In this document: one piece after another, positions 13,583-21,042 of the stretch
Layout: the number at the start of each line of letters is the position of its first letter
Position numbering within the stretch: position 1 is the first letter of the stretch
The notes under the pieces: model-generated
Databases searched by the model: none
What the model saw: only the letters and a program-made list of their open reading frames with translations
Told to the model about the DNA's origin: nothing
Translations under genes and position numbers: made by a program
Source of the DNA: a virus
Direction: 5' to 3' (one strand)
Virus record (IMG/VR): IMGVR_UViG_3300022890_000642
Span: 1 to 24,367 of that record
Length of the DNA stretch: 24,367 nucleotides

Positions 13583-13984
13583 TTACTCCCACTCGTCGTA
13601 ACCTAGTCTCTCTAGGTATGAATACACATGGGCCAGGGCGTCTTTACAGTGACGTTCCTTGTGAACCCGAAAATGCATTTGGGCTTTGTCCAAGAATGCT
13701 TTCCGCCATTGGGGTGGTTGAACAATCAACTCAAGACCCATTAGGTGACAGCATCCCTCGACGAAACCCAAGAGCTTGATCGTGAAGATGGCGTCTGCGG
13801 AACGAGGACCTGACCCAAGGAAATCTTCCATGACCACTACAGTCGTTTCAGAATCCAATTGATGAAGGAACTCGACAATGTCCTTGTGATCTCGAGCAGC
13901 TAGGGCACAGAGAACTTTGCCCGAGTTTGAACAGTGTACAAGTCCCGTCGTCCTGCCAGGATCAATTCCGCAGACACTCATCAA
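13583..13984 (-). CDS. RuvC-like Holliday junction resolvase / RNase H-fold nuclease
   Basis: RNase H-fold motifs: GIDPGRTTGLV (Asp8), TVVVMEDFLGSG (Glu53) and HCKDALAHVYSYL (Asp115). This acidic triad and their order match RuvC-like and poxvirus A22-like resolvases in phages. 133 aa, compact. It sits beside the DUF669-like, Sak4-like and Cas4-like genes, a common phage recombination group. The N-terminus has two adjacent ATGs; either may start it. Confidence 0.85.
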   Translation of the reverse strand: MMSVCGIDPGRTTGLVHCSNSGKVLCALAARDHKDIVEFLHQLDSETTVVVMEDFLGSGPRSADAIFTIKLLGFVEGCCHLMGLELIVQPPQWRKAFLDKAQMHFRVHKERHCKDALAHVYSYLERLGYDEWE

Positions 13985-13990
13985 TGGTTC

Positions 13991-14488
13991 CTAGTAGCCG
14001 CCCGTTGCCTTCTTCTTGCCCTTGTTCGGAGTCTTCTCCTTGGTCTTGGCCTTGGCGATTGCCTTCTTGGGGTCGAGAGCCTTCGGCTCCTTCATCCCGG
14101 CCGGAGGACCTTCGGTGCCCCAGATGTCCAGGACTTCGTTGATCGTTCCGTCGCCGAAGTCCTCGTTCGGGGCTCCGACACTGACGACGATCTCGACACC
14201 GAGCATCGCCTTTTCGTCGATCGTTCCTTCACCGATGTAATCGGTTGCATCCTTGCCCTCGATGCGGGAGAGGACTTGACGAACTCTCCACATCGTGGAC
14301 GGAATGAGAGTGAGATTGAACCAGAGCCGCCGGCGTTCGAACGGCTTCAGGAGCTTCAGGGTCAATCGAAGGTAGGTGTTTCCCTTCTGGGATTCCCTTT
14401 CCTCGATCTCGAAGATGTTTGCCCGGTAGTCACCAGGCTCGAGGGGGAGGAAATCACTCCCGTCCCCATAGTCAACCTTTACGACCAT
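13991..14488 (-). CDS. DUF669-like single-strand DNA-binding protein
   Basis: The start is the ATG at 14488 (MVVKVDYGDGSDFLPLEPGD), one base after the upstream stop; the longer frame to 14605 overlaps the ATPase coding region. Residues ~15-75 form the OB-type strands (PGDYRANIFEIEERESQKGN, TYLRLTLKLLKP, RRLWFNLTLIPSTMW) seen in DUF669 proteins, which accompany Sak4-like recombinases and likely coat single-stranded DNA. The C-terminal ~30 residues are very Lys-rich (KAIAKAKTKEKTPNKGKKKA) instead of the acidic tail usual in SSBs, which suggests DNA contact by the tail rather than partner recruitment. 165 aa. Confidence 0.7.
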   Translation of the reverse strand: MVVKVDYGDGSDFLPLEPGDYRANIFEIEERESQKGNTYLRLTLKLLKPFERRRLWFNLTLIPSTMWRVRQVLSRIEGKDATDYIGEGTIDEKAMLGVEIVVSVGAPNEDFGDGTINEVLDIWGTEGPPAGMKEPKALDPKKAIAKAKTKEKTPNKGKKKATGGY

Positions 14489-14489
14489 G

Positions 14490-15395
14490 TTACTCTTCCT
14501 TCCGGTAAATGATGTCGAGGATTTTCCCCATGTCGGGATCATCCAATTGGCCTGGGAGGATGGGACGTTCCTTTGTTCCCTTTCTTGGCTGACGAACCTT
14601 GGCAATGTTCACACCCTTCTGGGCGAAGTGTAGAACTCGTCCCCCGGACTTGTCTCCAATGTCCAAGAAGCCTACACAATCCATCAAGCCCAGAACCATC
14701 TCAGCACAACCTGGAGTCATCTTCGCTCGACCCACGATTGCACCTGTCGACTCGTCTTTCTTCTCCGTTACCAGGGCCGTGAATAGAATGTTCCAACCCC
14801 GATCACGAGCAAAGTTTCGCCAGGCCTTAACCATCTTCTGCATGGCGGAGTTCGTTCTACCCCAATCACCTAGATTGGGTAGCTGCGGAGTCTTCGAAGA
14901 ACGCATCACGTCTTCGAGGGCCAGCTCCTGCACTGCTGTCAATGAGTCCATTACAATCGTCTTGAATGGATGCTCACCGTGGGCAAGGAACTGATAGATC
15001 CGGAAGATCTGTTCCCATGCCGACTCCACAACGTCACCATCGTCATCCCGAACGGTGGTGGGATGAAAAATCTTGATGTCGTCTCTGTCGGCAATGGATC
15101 GGGTTCCACCTTCGGCATCAATGATTAGAACATCCCTTCCGTGGGGATGATCCTGAGCTGATGCACAGAAGGTAGTCTTCCCGATACCCGGATTGCCATA
15201 GACGAGACAATCGAATCCCCATTCATCCGACAGCTCACCGGGAGTCGAGAAGCTCAACCCTTCCGGCAGCGCCAGGACTGGAGATCCTGTCTTGTCTACT
15301 TTGACTTCTTCTTCCTCGTCGACTTCTTCTTCGACGGCTTCGACTTCTTCTTCAACGGCTTCTTCGCCACCGTCGACGACTTCTTCTCGAGACAA
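14490..15395 (-). CDS. Sak4-like RecA-fold ATPase (recombination)
   Basis: A phage nucleotide-binding ATPase of the AAA_24/Sak4 type: Walker A GNPGIGKTT (67-75), DVLIIDAEGG (88-97) and Walker B TIVMDSLTAVQEL (Asp150). Sak4 proteins anneal or exchange strands with a partner SSB. The first ~34 residues are almost all Glu/Asp/Val (EEEVEAVEEEVDEEEE). The start is TTG with GGGAGGAGAT upstream. This start lies 100 bases inside the preceding gene, whose Lys-rich tail is read from the same DNA in another frame. About 300 aa including the acidic extension; the core alone is of usual size. Confidence 0.85.
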   Translation of the reverse strand: MSREEVVDGGEEAVEEEVEAVEEEVDEEEEVKVDKTGSPVLALPEGLSFSTPGELSDEWGFDCLVYGNPGIGKTTFCASAQDHPHGRDVLIIDAEGGTRSIADRDDIKIFHPTTVRDDDGDVVESAWEQIFRIYQFLAHGEHPFKTIVMDSLTAVQELALEDVMRSSKTPQLPNLGDWGRTNSAMQKMVKAWRNFARDRGWNILFTALVTEKKDESTGAIVGRAKMTPGCAEMVLGLMDCVGFLDIGDKSGGRVLHFAQKGVNIAKVRQPRKGTKERPILPGQLDDPDMGKILDIIYRKEE

Positions 15396-15778
15396 TCGAT
15401 CTCCTCCCGGGGCTCAGTCGTGCCCCTTTGTTGGGTGTAGCCGTATGTGGCTAGTTGAATTTCCATTCTCAGTTTTGAAACCCGAGCCATGTGTTTTTCG
15501 TACGCAGGTCCAGATGTGCCTACTTGTTCCAACTGTCGAAGCCACATGTTGACATCAATGAGAACAGCGTAACGTTCGAGAGCCAGTTGAAGGATGCCGT
15601 CAACCTTTGGACCATGCGTTGCGGCATTCAACATGGTCTGAAGTGCTCCGGCCTTCTTCATACTTGGTTCGATTGGATCCATTGGTGTCCGTTGGATCGT
15701 GTCCGGAAGACTTTTCCAATGAATCACGGACGAAGCCAAGGCTTCATACCGAATCTGATAGAGTTGTTCGTTACTCAT
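15296..15778 (-). CDS. Unknown helical protein with Lys-rich C-terminal tail
   Basis: This 160-residue protein is predicted helical through residue ~130 (for example LEQVGTSGPAYEKHMARVSK, then LRMEIQLATYG) and ends in a strongly basic tail (KKSSTVAKKPLKKKSKPSKK then KSTRKKKSK). The ATG has AGGG before it. The tail is encoded by the same 100 bases as the acidic N-terminus of the Sak4-like ATPase in another frame. Its place in the recombination operon between a Cas4-like nuclease and Sak4 suggests a DNA-associated helper; no family recognised. Confidence 0.65.
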   Translation of the reverse strand: MSNEQLYQIRYEALASSVIHWKSLPDTIQRTPMDPIEPSMKKAGALQTMLNAATHGPKVDGILQLALERYAVLIDVNMWLRQLEQVGTSGPAYEKHMARVSKLRMEIQLATYGYTQQRGTTEPREEIDCLEKKSSTVAKKPLKKKSKPSKKKSTRKKKSK

Positions 15779-15886
15779 TGTACCCTAAACATGGATAGAC
15801 CAGAGAGAGGTGCGTTGGAGAAAAGGGGAAAATGGGGTTGTGAGGTTGACGCAACACTCCCCCTGGTCTTGTTCCATGGCAGTGGA

Positions 15887-17020
15887 CTATTCGTTGGCCA
15901 GTTCGACGAGGCCGTCGACACTGGAGACGATTCCGGGCTTCAATGTCCGGACCTTTTTCAGCGTTGGAGGCTCGGTCTTGATCCAGAACCGAAGAAGCTC
16001 TTCTGCGTCTTTCAGTTCGGACTCGTCTCGGGCTCCGTTGAAAGCTTGACAAGCTTGACGAGTCTTCGTGTCACAGTCCCAACATCCTTCCCAACGTCTG
16101 TTGGGATAGATTGCGGGATCCGACTCGTCGATATAGGCCATGTCTTTGAAGATGGCCGAAGTGTTTCGTTCCCAGGAACGAATCTCTCCCCAGTCGGCAG
16201 GGATCATGATACGTTTGAAGAACGGGTTCTCGGGACTCTTGTCTCGGCTGCGTAGTCTCTCGACGAAGTCAGCGTACTCGGGATCGTTTGGATCCATTCC
16301 AGCCTCAACCAGTCTCTTGATGTAGAGACCAGCCGTGGTCTTGATCCATCTCTTGGACATGGCTCCGTTCTTGAGCAGCTGGGGTTCGGTCGGTTCACCT
16401 TTGTAGATGCCGTCGTAGATACATCCACCCAAGACATCGTCTGGGAACAAACGAGCAAAGGCCCATTCATACCCGACGAATTGTTCGTTCAAGTTGACGA
16501 TGAACTCTGGGTTTGGTGTCTGGGAAAACGTCTTGTGATCAACCAACCAGTAGGCATTGGTTAACTTGTTTCGAATGAGCATGTCCCAGGTGCCCACATA
16601 GAACATGTCGTCGTAGGTTCCCGGCATTGGAATCTTGAACGGTTGTTCGACGACCAGGATCTCGAACTCATCCCCGAAGGGAGGAATTCCATAGTGATCC
16701 AGGTAGAGTTCAGTGTACAGTCGAGCCCTTGCAGCTGACTCTTCTACTCGGTCGTCTTCTTCCTGGCCCCAACTGGTTCCAATCTGCTTGGCATAAGTCT
16801 CAGCCATTGAAACCATTTCGGCATGGATCCATTTGTCCAATGCCGGCTGCAACTCTTGGCCACTGGACACAATGGCAATGCCCTCATGGGCAACTGAACC
16901 CAACCAAAGGGCAGTTGCAGGAGCACCTGGTGTTCGAAGGGATCGTCGACTGGGACTTGTTAAATCCCATTTGAATCGACAACGTTTGAACGCCTGCATG
17001 TCTGAATGACTGATGTCCAC
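15887..17020 (-). CDS. Cas4-like PD-(D/E)XK nuclease with 4Fe-4S site
   Basis: Motifs in order: C14 in FKRCRFKWDL, GSVAHEG (His45), GTWDMLIRN (Asp146), WLVDHKTF (Asp161-x-Lys163), and the QxxxY motif Gln180/Tyr184. Near the C-terminus GCWDCDTKTRQAC (C313, C316, C324) completes, with Cys14, the 4Fe-4S site of Cas4/AddB nucleases. Such phage enzymes process 3' overhangs for recombination. The GTG start at 17020 is chosen: AAGGAG lies 6 bases upstream. It is the first gene of the operon that ends with dpdA, about 35 bases below promoter P7. No CRISPR array or other cas gene is near, so a Cas role is unlikely. Confidence 0.85.
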   Translation of the reverse strand: MDISHSDMQAFKRCRFKWDLTSPSRRSLRTPGAPATALWLGSVAHEGIAIVSSGQELQPALDKWIHAEMVSMAETYAKQIGTSWGQEEDDRVEESAARARLYTELYLDHYGIPPFGDEFEILVVEQPFKIPMPGTYDDMFYVGTWDMLIRNKLTNAYWLVDHKTFSQTPNPEFIVNLNEQFVGYEWAFARLFPDDVLGGCIYDGIYKGEPTEPQLLKNGAMSKRWIKTTAGLYIKRLVEAGMDPNDPEYADFVERLRSRDKSPENPFFKRIMIPADWGEIRSWERNTSAIFKDMAYIDESDPAIYPNRRWEGCWDCDTKTRQACQAFNGARDESELKDAEELLRFWIKTEPPTLKKVRTLKPGIVSSVDGLVELANE

Positions 17021-17054
17021 TGCTGACTCCTTATGATCCTCGATTGCTACCTCT

Positions 17055-17084
17055 ATTATATAACGACCCCTATGAGACCTTCAA
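17055..17084 (-). promoter_or_regulatory. Promoter P7 (TTGAAG-18-TATAAT)
   Basis: TTGAAG (17079-17084) and TATAAT (17055-17060) on the minus strand, 18 bp apart. Upstream AACCTGAAGACCTTTATAGA then ATTTCT matches P6. It starts the recombination and preQ0 operon, immediately after the stop of the phosphoribosyltransferase gene. Confidence 0.8.
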
Positions 17085-17103
17085 AGAAATTCTATAAAGG
17101 TCT

Positions 17104-17700
17104 TCAGGTTTTCTCATACCGGATAACGTACGGGAGATGACGATACTCCCCATTGTAATCAAGGCCGTAGCCGACAATGAACTCACCAGGTTCAACGTCC
17201 AGGCCCGAATGGATTTGACGAACGAATGCTTTCTCCGGATGCCTGATCAGGGCTCGAGCAATCCTGTATGCTTCCGCCATCGTCTTCGGAATAACTTTTC
17301 GGAAGAGGCATATGGTTCTGGTTGAACTATTACCCCTCCCACTTAACCAACGGTGAATGGCTAAGATCGTATCGCCAGAGTCAATGATGTCATCGAGTAC
17401 TATTATTCGTACTCCAGCCAGGTTGGGAGTTGGCCCAACGAAATCAATCTTGACATGTCCAGATGAAACGTCCCCTGTGTAGCTAGTAGCCTTAATGAAA
17501 TGAACAATGACCCCGGCATCATGTTCAAAGTACCTGATGAAGTCAGAGGCGAAGACGAAAGCCCCATCCATTACAACTAGGATATGGATTGGTGTATCGT
17601 TTCCCGGGTAAGTGTTTAAGTGGTCAATCGTTTCCTTTGCCAACCGAGACACTGCTGTCTGAATTTGTCTCTCGGTATAGATAACCTGATCACTCAGCAT
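17104..17700 (-). CDS. Hypoxanthine/guanine-type phosphoribosyltransferase
   Basis: Type I PRT fold: LVVMDGAFVFASDFIR (41-56), flexible loop IKATSYTGD (69-77), PRPP motif VLDDIIDSGDT (101-111), C-terminal purine-binding EFIVGYGLDYNGEYRHLPYV. This matches bacterial Hpt, which salvages hypoxanthine/guanine to IMP/GMP with PRPP. The ATG at 17700 (MLSDQVIYTERQIQ) has GGAAG 3 bases upstream and overlaps the helicase by 11 bases; the frame to 17793 lacks support. 198 aa, normal. In a preQ0 phage it may supply guanine nucleotides or handle the guanine released by DpdA; that is inference. Confidence 0.85.
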   Translation of the reverse strand: MLSDQVIYTERQIQTAVSRLAKETIDHLNTYPGNDTPIHILVVMDGAFVFASDFIRYFEHDAGVIVHFIKATSYTGDVSSGHVKIDFVGPTPNLAGVRIIVLDDIIDSGDTILAIHRWLSGRGNSSTRTICLFRKVIPKTMAEAYRIARALIRHPEKAFVRQIHSGLDVEPGEFIVGYGLDYNGEYRHLPYVIRYEKT

Positions 17701-19045
17701 CGTCTTCCTCCAGTGTGAAAACTTCCTCGAGTAGTGCTTGAAGTTTATGTTCCAATCGTTTCCCTTGGACTTTGAACACACCCTCATCGACACTCTTCTC
17801 GACTCGTAGGTACCAAGACAGCACTTGATCGAATTCAGACCCTCGACGGATGAATCGTCCTAGTGCTTGTTCAATTGTTTTCGGTACCCAATCCTCTTCG
17901 TAGAAGACAACCTGGTTACAGAATTGTAGGTTGGCTCCTTCGGTTAGTGATCCCAACGTAGCAACGAGCACCCCTGTGCGAGATGCTTTCCAGTCCTGGA
18001 CTATGTCGTCACGTTTCATTGGATCAATTGAACCGGTAACAAGAAAGGAATCTCGACCAGTCACCGCTTCTTGAATCACTCGAGCCGTTTCCTTGTACCA
18101 ACAATACACTGCGACATGCCTTGTCGTTCGGTCGGTTAGGATCCCTTTCAGGGCATCAAGCTTCGGGTTTTTATTCCCAGGAGGTGTTCCTGTTAAGCCC
18201 CGAAGGTGATGTATTAGGGCTCCACCGTTCTTGACATAGATTGCCTTGGGCAAGTCGTCATGTTCAACTCGCCAGTTCTCTTTTGCATCCCGATACGTCT
18301 TCCTGATTGAAGGTGGCATCTCGACAGTGATCGTTGTCGGCATCTCGGGTGGGAATTCTAACCCTACCTCATGAGGTAACCTTCGAAGCATGTGTCGAGA
18401 CAACATCTTATTGAACCCTTTAGGATCGAATAGGTCACCAACCTTATTGGCCCAAGGTGTCCTATGTATTCTACAGTGGTGACCTACGAACCTCCAATAG
18501 GATGTGAACTCTTTCGGGTTGCAAAGTCGGAGTAAAGGAAACGTGTCACCAGCATCTTTGACAATTGGATCAGCTGTCAGGAGAAATAGATACGGTGTGT
18601 TCAACTTGTACGCAGCCTTGGTTGCTTTTGTTCCTCGACCCCTAAGACGATGAGCTTCGTCACAGATAACACAATGCCATCTCCGACGAAGTAGTTGAGT
18701 GTAACCTTTACTCGGGGCCAATGCATAGGCCAAGATGGCATAGGAAACAATCAACCAGTCAACGTCTTCAGCATTGACAGCTGCCTGCTTTTCATGCTGA
18801 GCCCCTTGAGCAACATAGATCGTGGGCTCGTTTGGATCCTGATACATCTCTCGAATGTACCTGATCCAATTCTTAATCAGGTACGCTGGGCAAACAATCA
18901 ACTTGGGCCCAGCTCCGGCTACTTGCCAAGCAGCCTCAATGGCAGGGTACGATTTTCCTACACCGTAATCGTCCCCTAGGATGTGCCGACGTTTAGACTT
19001 AAGGATCTCGACAGCCTCATCCTGATATGGATCAAGAGTAATCAA
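17690..19045 (-). CDS. SNF2-like superfamily 2 helicase
   Basis: SF2 motifs: Q-like LDPYQDEA, motif I GDDYGVGKS (near residue 25-33; usually D-x-G-x-G-K-T), Ia LIVCPAYLIKNW, II CDEAHRL (DEAH at ~130), III LTADP (usually LTGTP), IV HVAVYCWYKE, V EGANLQFCNQVVF and VI QALGRFIRRGS. DDYGVGKS with DEAH and the EEDWVPKTIEQALGR arrangement indicate an SNF2/UvsW-like translocase. The second of two TTGs (19045) is chosen because AAAGGG lies 7 bases upstream, and it overlaps the preceding stop as TTGA. About 451 aa. It is in the primase-helicase operon, so replication fork or recombination remodelling is plausible. Confidence 0.9.
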   Translation of the reverse strand: MITLDPYQDEAVEILKSKRRHILGDDYGVGKSYPAIEAAWQVAGAGPKLIVCPAYLIKNWIRYIREMYQDPNEPTIYVAQGAQHEKQAAVNAEDVDWLIVSYAILAYALAPSKGYTQLLRRRWHCVICDEAHRLRGRGTKATKAAYKLNTPYLFLLTADPIVKDAGDTFPLLRLCNPKEFTSYWRFVGHHCRIHRTPWANKVGDLFDPKGFNKMLSRHMLRRLPHEVGLEFPPEMPTTITVEMPPSIRKTYRDAKENWRVEHDDLPKAIYVKNGGALIHHLRGLTGTPPGNKNPKLDALKGILTDRTTRHVAVYCWYKETARVIQEAVTGRDSFLVTGSIDPMKRDDIVQDWKASRTGVLVATLGSLTEGANLQFCNQVVFYEEDWVPKTIEQALGRFIRRGSEFDQVLSWYLRVEKSVDEGVFKVQGKRLEHKLQALLEEVFTLEEDDAE

Positions 19046-19254
19046 TCCCAATCCCTTTCAAGACTAACTCGAAGGTAATCGGTGACAATGTCATTTGTCA
19101 GGAAGAAGGTGGCGGTGATCAAATTGAACTCAGCCACACGGAGCTGGATTACTCCTGCGTTATGTAGAGTGAACTCTTCGAAGCCCAGGAAGAACGTAAC
19201 ACTAATGCGATTGGGCCCTTGAGTTGCTCTCAACTTCAAATGGAATCGTTTCAT
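19042..19254 (-). CDS. Small protein, unknown function
   Basis: This 70-residue protein (MKRFHLKLRATQGPNRISVT start) is predicted beta-rich with mixed charges. The ATG follows the upstream stop by 1 base and its stop overlaps the helicase start. No recognised domain. Confidence 0.65.
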   Translation of the reverse strand: MKRFHLKLRATQGPNRISVTFFLGFEEFTLHNAGVIQLRVAEFNLITATFFLTNDIVTDYLRVSLERDWD

Positions 19255-19255
19255 G

Positions 19256-19531
19256 TTACCACCCAGGATCTTCTAACGTCCCCATGTCAGTGACAATATT
19301 CAACATCCCATTGTCCATTAGCTGGGCAGGGAAGTATGCTCGAACCTTCCCTTCCATAACGTCAAGGATTCTTTCATGAGTCTTGGGTTGTTCTTCCCGA
19401 TGAATGAACATAGGACCAATCTGAGACATAGGAGGCCCGTATATAAGTAGAGGTCCTTCGCCGTATCCTGTACCCATTTCAGCATCAGGTTTGACTGGGA
19501 CTTGAATCTTGACTACTACATTCAATGGCAT
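19256..19531 (-). CDS. Small acidic protein, unknown function
   Basis: This 91-residue protein begins MPLNVVVKIQVPVKPDAEMG and has Gly-rich loops (MGTGYGEGPLLIYGPP) and a C-terminal DMGTLEDPGW. It starts 4 bases after the stop of the 42-residue membrane protein gene and ends one base before the next ATG. No family recognised. Confidence 0.65.
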   Translation of the reverse strand: MPLNVVVKIQVPVKPDAEMGTGYGEGPLLIYGPPMSQIGPMFIHREEQPKTHERILDVMEGKVRAYFPAQLMDNGMLNIVTDMGTLEDPGW

Positions 19532-19535
19532 TGAT

Positions 19536-19664
19536 TCACCACAGTATTGCTAAGGCTACAGCAAGGAACATGAGAAGGTAACTAAGCCACATGAACCATG
19601 GAGTCTTTACCCTTGGGGCTAGATACCCCGTACCACAACAACGCCAACATATTCTATTTGCCAT
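19536..19664 (-). CDS. 42-residue protein: CxxC zinc motif plus one membrane segment
   Basis: The frame begins MANRICWRCCGTGYLAPRVK, giving a C-x2-C-C-G-T-G-Y knuckle like those of DnaJ-type or zinc-ribbon repeats, then a ~20-residue hydrophobic segment ending FLAVALAILW. The start chosen is the ATG at 19664; the longer frame upstream is the reverse-frame shadow of the neighbouring gene. AGG lies 6 bases before the ATG. It follows the stop at 19672 by 7 bases. Function unknown. Confidence 0.5.
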   Translation of the reverse strand: MANRICWRCCGTGYLAPRVKTPWFMWLSYLLMFLAVALAILW

Positions 19665-19671
19665 TGGGAAC

Positions 19672-19875
19672 CTAAACGGTAACGAATTCCCTCGACTTGA
19701 GATCGAGTCCGTACATGCCAGTGATCTCCGGAAGCCCGTGGACAAGAGCCAACTCGTGGCACCTTTTCTGAGGGGACTTCGGCATTCCACACTGGAGCAT
19801 GATGAGTGGAGTCTGCATTGACTTCTTCAATGACTCCACTTCTTCTTCCGTTGCGAACACTCCTGTCTTCGTCAT
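19672..19875 (-). CDS. Small protein, unknown function
   Basis: This 67-residue protein (MTKTGVFATEEEVESLKKSM start) is helical at its N-terminus and overlaps the queC stop by 4 bases (ATGA), so it is translationally coupled to queC. It has Cys residues in LQCGMP and KRCHEL, without a full zinc pattern. No family recognised. Confidence 0.6.
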   Translation of the reverse strand: MTKTGVFATEEEVESLKKSMQTPLIMLQCGMPKSPQKRCHELALVHGLPEITGMYGLDLKSREFVTV

Positions 19876-20600
19876 GATGTTGACTCCAAGTAGACGGTTG
19901 TGTCAATGTAACTTGACTCGGCGAATGCTTCTTTTCTCTCGACACACGTTCCACACCTACCACAATGGAATTCTTTACCTTCGTAACAAGACCATGTGTG
20001 GACACCTAGGAAACTAGCCATGGCTTGTTCGGATCTGAAACCCAAATTGGCCCAGCTATTGGTAATCGTTTGACTCAACAACTCAGCCTTGGACAGCTGA
20101 ACGAATGGACGTTGAATCATGACTGGTTCGTAATGGCAAACCCCAAGGGCTCGATTCATTGCGTCCAGGAACTCCTGACGACAGTCAGGATAGATTGCAT
20201 GGTCACCTGCATGGGCTGCGATGACTACATTGCCCACACCTTGTGCGATCGCATAGCCGCCAGCCAGGGCCAGAAGGATCATGTTGCGATTGGGTACAAC
20301 CGTTGCCTTCATTGTCAGGTCTTTGTAATGACCCTTCGGGATCTCTGCACAGGGGGAGAGTAAAGCGCTTCCCGCAAGAAGTCCTCCGAGTTGTGTTAGG
20401 TCCAGGACTTTGATTGGAATCATAAGGGCTTGGGCTATTTCAATAGCCTTGGCCACTTCATTGACATGTCTCTGACCGTACTGGATCGAGAGAGCATAGA
20501 CTGCACCAGTGAAGTCTAGTTTTGTTTGGATGAGGGCACAAGTTGAATCCAAACCCCCTGAGAGCAAGACGACTGAACTACTATAGTCCAATGACTTCAT
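19872..20600 (-). CDS. queC: 7-cyano-7-deazaguanine (preQ0) synthase QueC
   Basis: The PP-loop is VVLLSGGLDST; the zinc site is CYEGKEFHCGRCGTC, with four Cys near the C-terminus. QueC amidates and dehydrates carboxy-deazaguanine to preQ0 with ATP. The ATG at 20600 (MKSLDYSSSVVLLSGG) has GGGAGAGA about 8 bases upstream; the longer frame to 20690 belongs to the overlap with the upstream gene. 242 aa, close to the usual ~230. There is no fused amidotransferase domain. It is 7-10 kb away from queD/queE/folE/dpdA, in the replication operon. Confidence 0.95.
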   Translation of the reverse strand: MKSLDYSSSVVLLSGGLDSTCALIQTKLDFTGAVYALSIQYGQRHVNEVAKAIEIAQALMIPIKVLDLTQLGGLLAGSALLSPCAEIPKGHYKDLTMKATVVPNRNMILLALAGGYAIAQGVGNVVIAAHAGDHAIYPDCRQEFLDAMNRALGVCHYEPVMIQRPFVQLSKAELLSQTITNSWANLGFRSEQAMASFLGVHTWSCYEGKEFHCGRCGTCVERKEAFAESSYIDTTVYLESTS

Positions 20601-21042
20601 CGATTGATCTCTCCCTACACAGTACGACGTCAAAGACAATGATTCTGAACTTGAAGGGTGAACCTCGATTCGCACACATGACGTGTTCAACTACGATTTC
20701 ATAACCCCATCGTTGAAGCATCTGGTGCATCTCGGGTGTGTCGAGGACACAGCCAAGAGTGATTCCATTCATCTTTGCCAGTACAGTGTCTCGATTGAAA
20801 CGATCTCCCATGGAATCAAGTGGACGATAAACCCACTCGGGGCCTTCGTACCAATTGACCGTAGCAATCTCATCAAGGACCAGGAACATCTCCTTTTCAG
20901 TCCACCAGTCTGCGAGGATATCACCCTTCTTGAGACCATCCTTACCATAGAACTCTGGAGGTGGTCCTTGTCTGTTTGCATAAACAACCATTGCATCCAT
21001 CAATGCCCTATTCATATTGGGGTGATGTGTTAATTGTCCCAT
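20581..21042 (-). CDS. Unknown protein between primase-helicase and queC
   Basis: This 153-residue protein (MGQLTHHPNMNRALMDAMVV start) begins at an ATG overlapping the primase-helicase stop as TGATG and overlaps queC by 20 bases. It is acidic with Trp/Tyr-rich middle (ADWWTEKEMFLVLDEIATVN) and a basic-acidic C-terminus. No domain recognised. Coupling on both sides suggests a role in replication or modification. Confidence 0.7.
   Translation of the reverse strand: MGQLTHHPNMNRALMDAMVVYANRQGPPPEFYGKDGLKKGDILADWWTEKEMFLVLDEIATVNWYEGPEWVYRPLDSMGDRFNRDTVLAKMNGITLGCVLDTPEMHQMLQRWGYEIVVEHVMCANRGSPFKFRIIVFDVVLCRERSIDEVIGL

Noticed and set aside
15779-15886. 30-codon minus-strand frame between the Cas4-like and Lys-tailed genes
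   Set aside because: No ribosome site and no recognisable composition; more likely a short intergenic leader.
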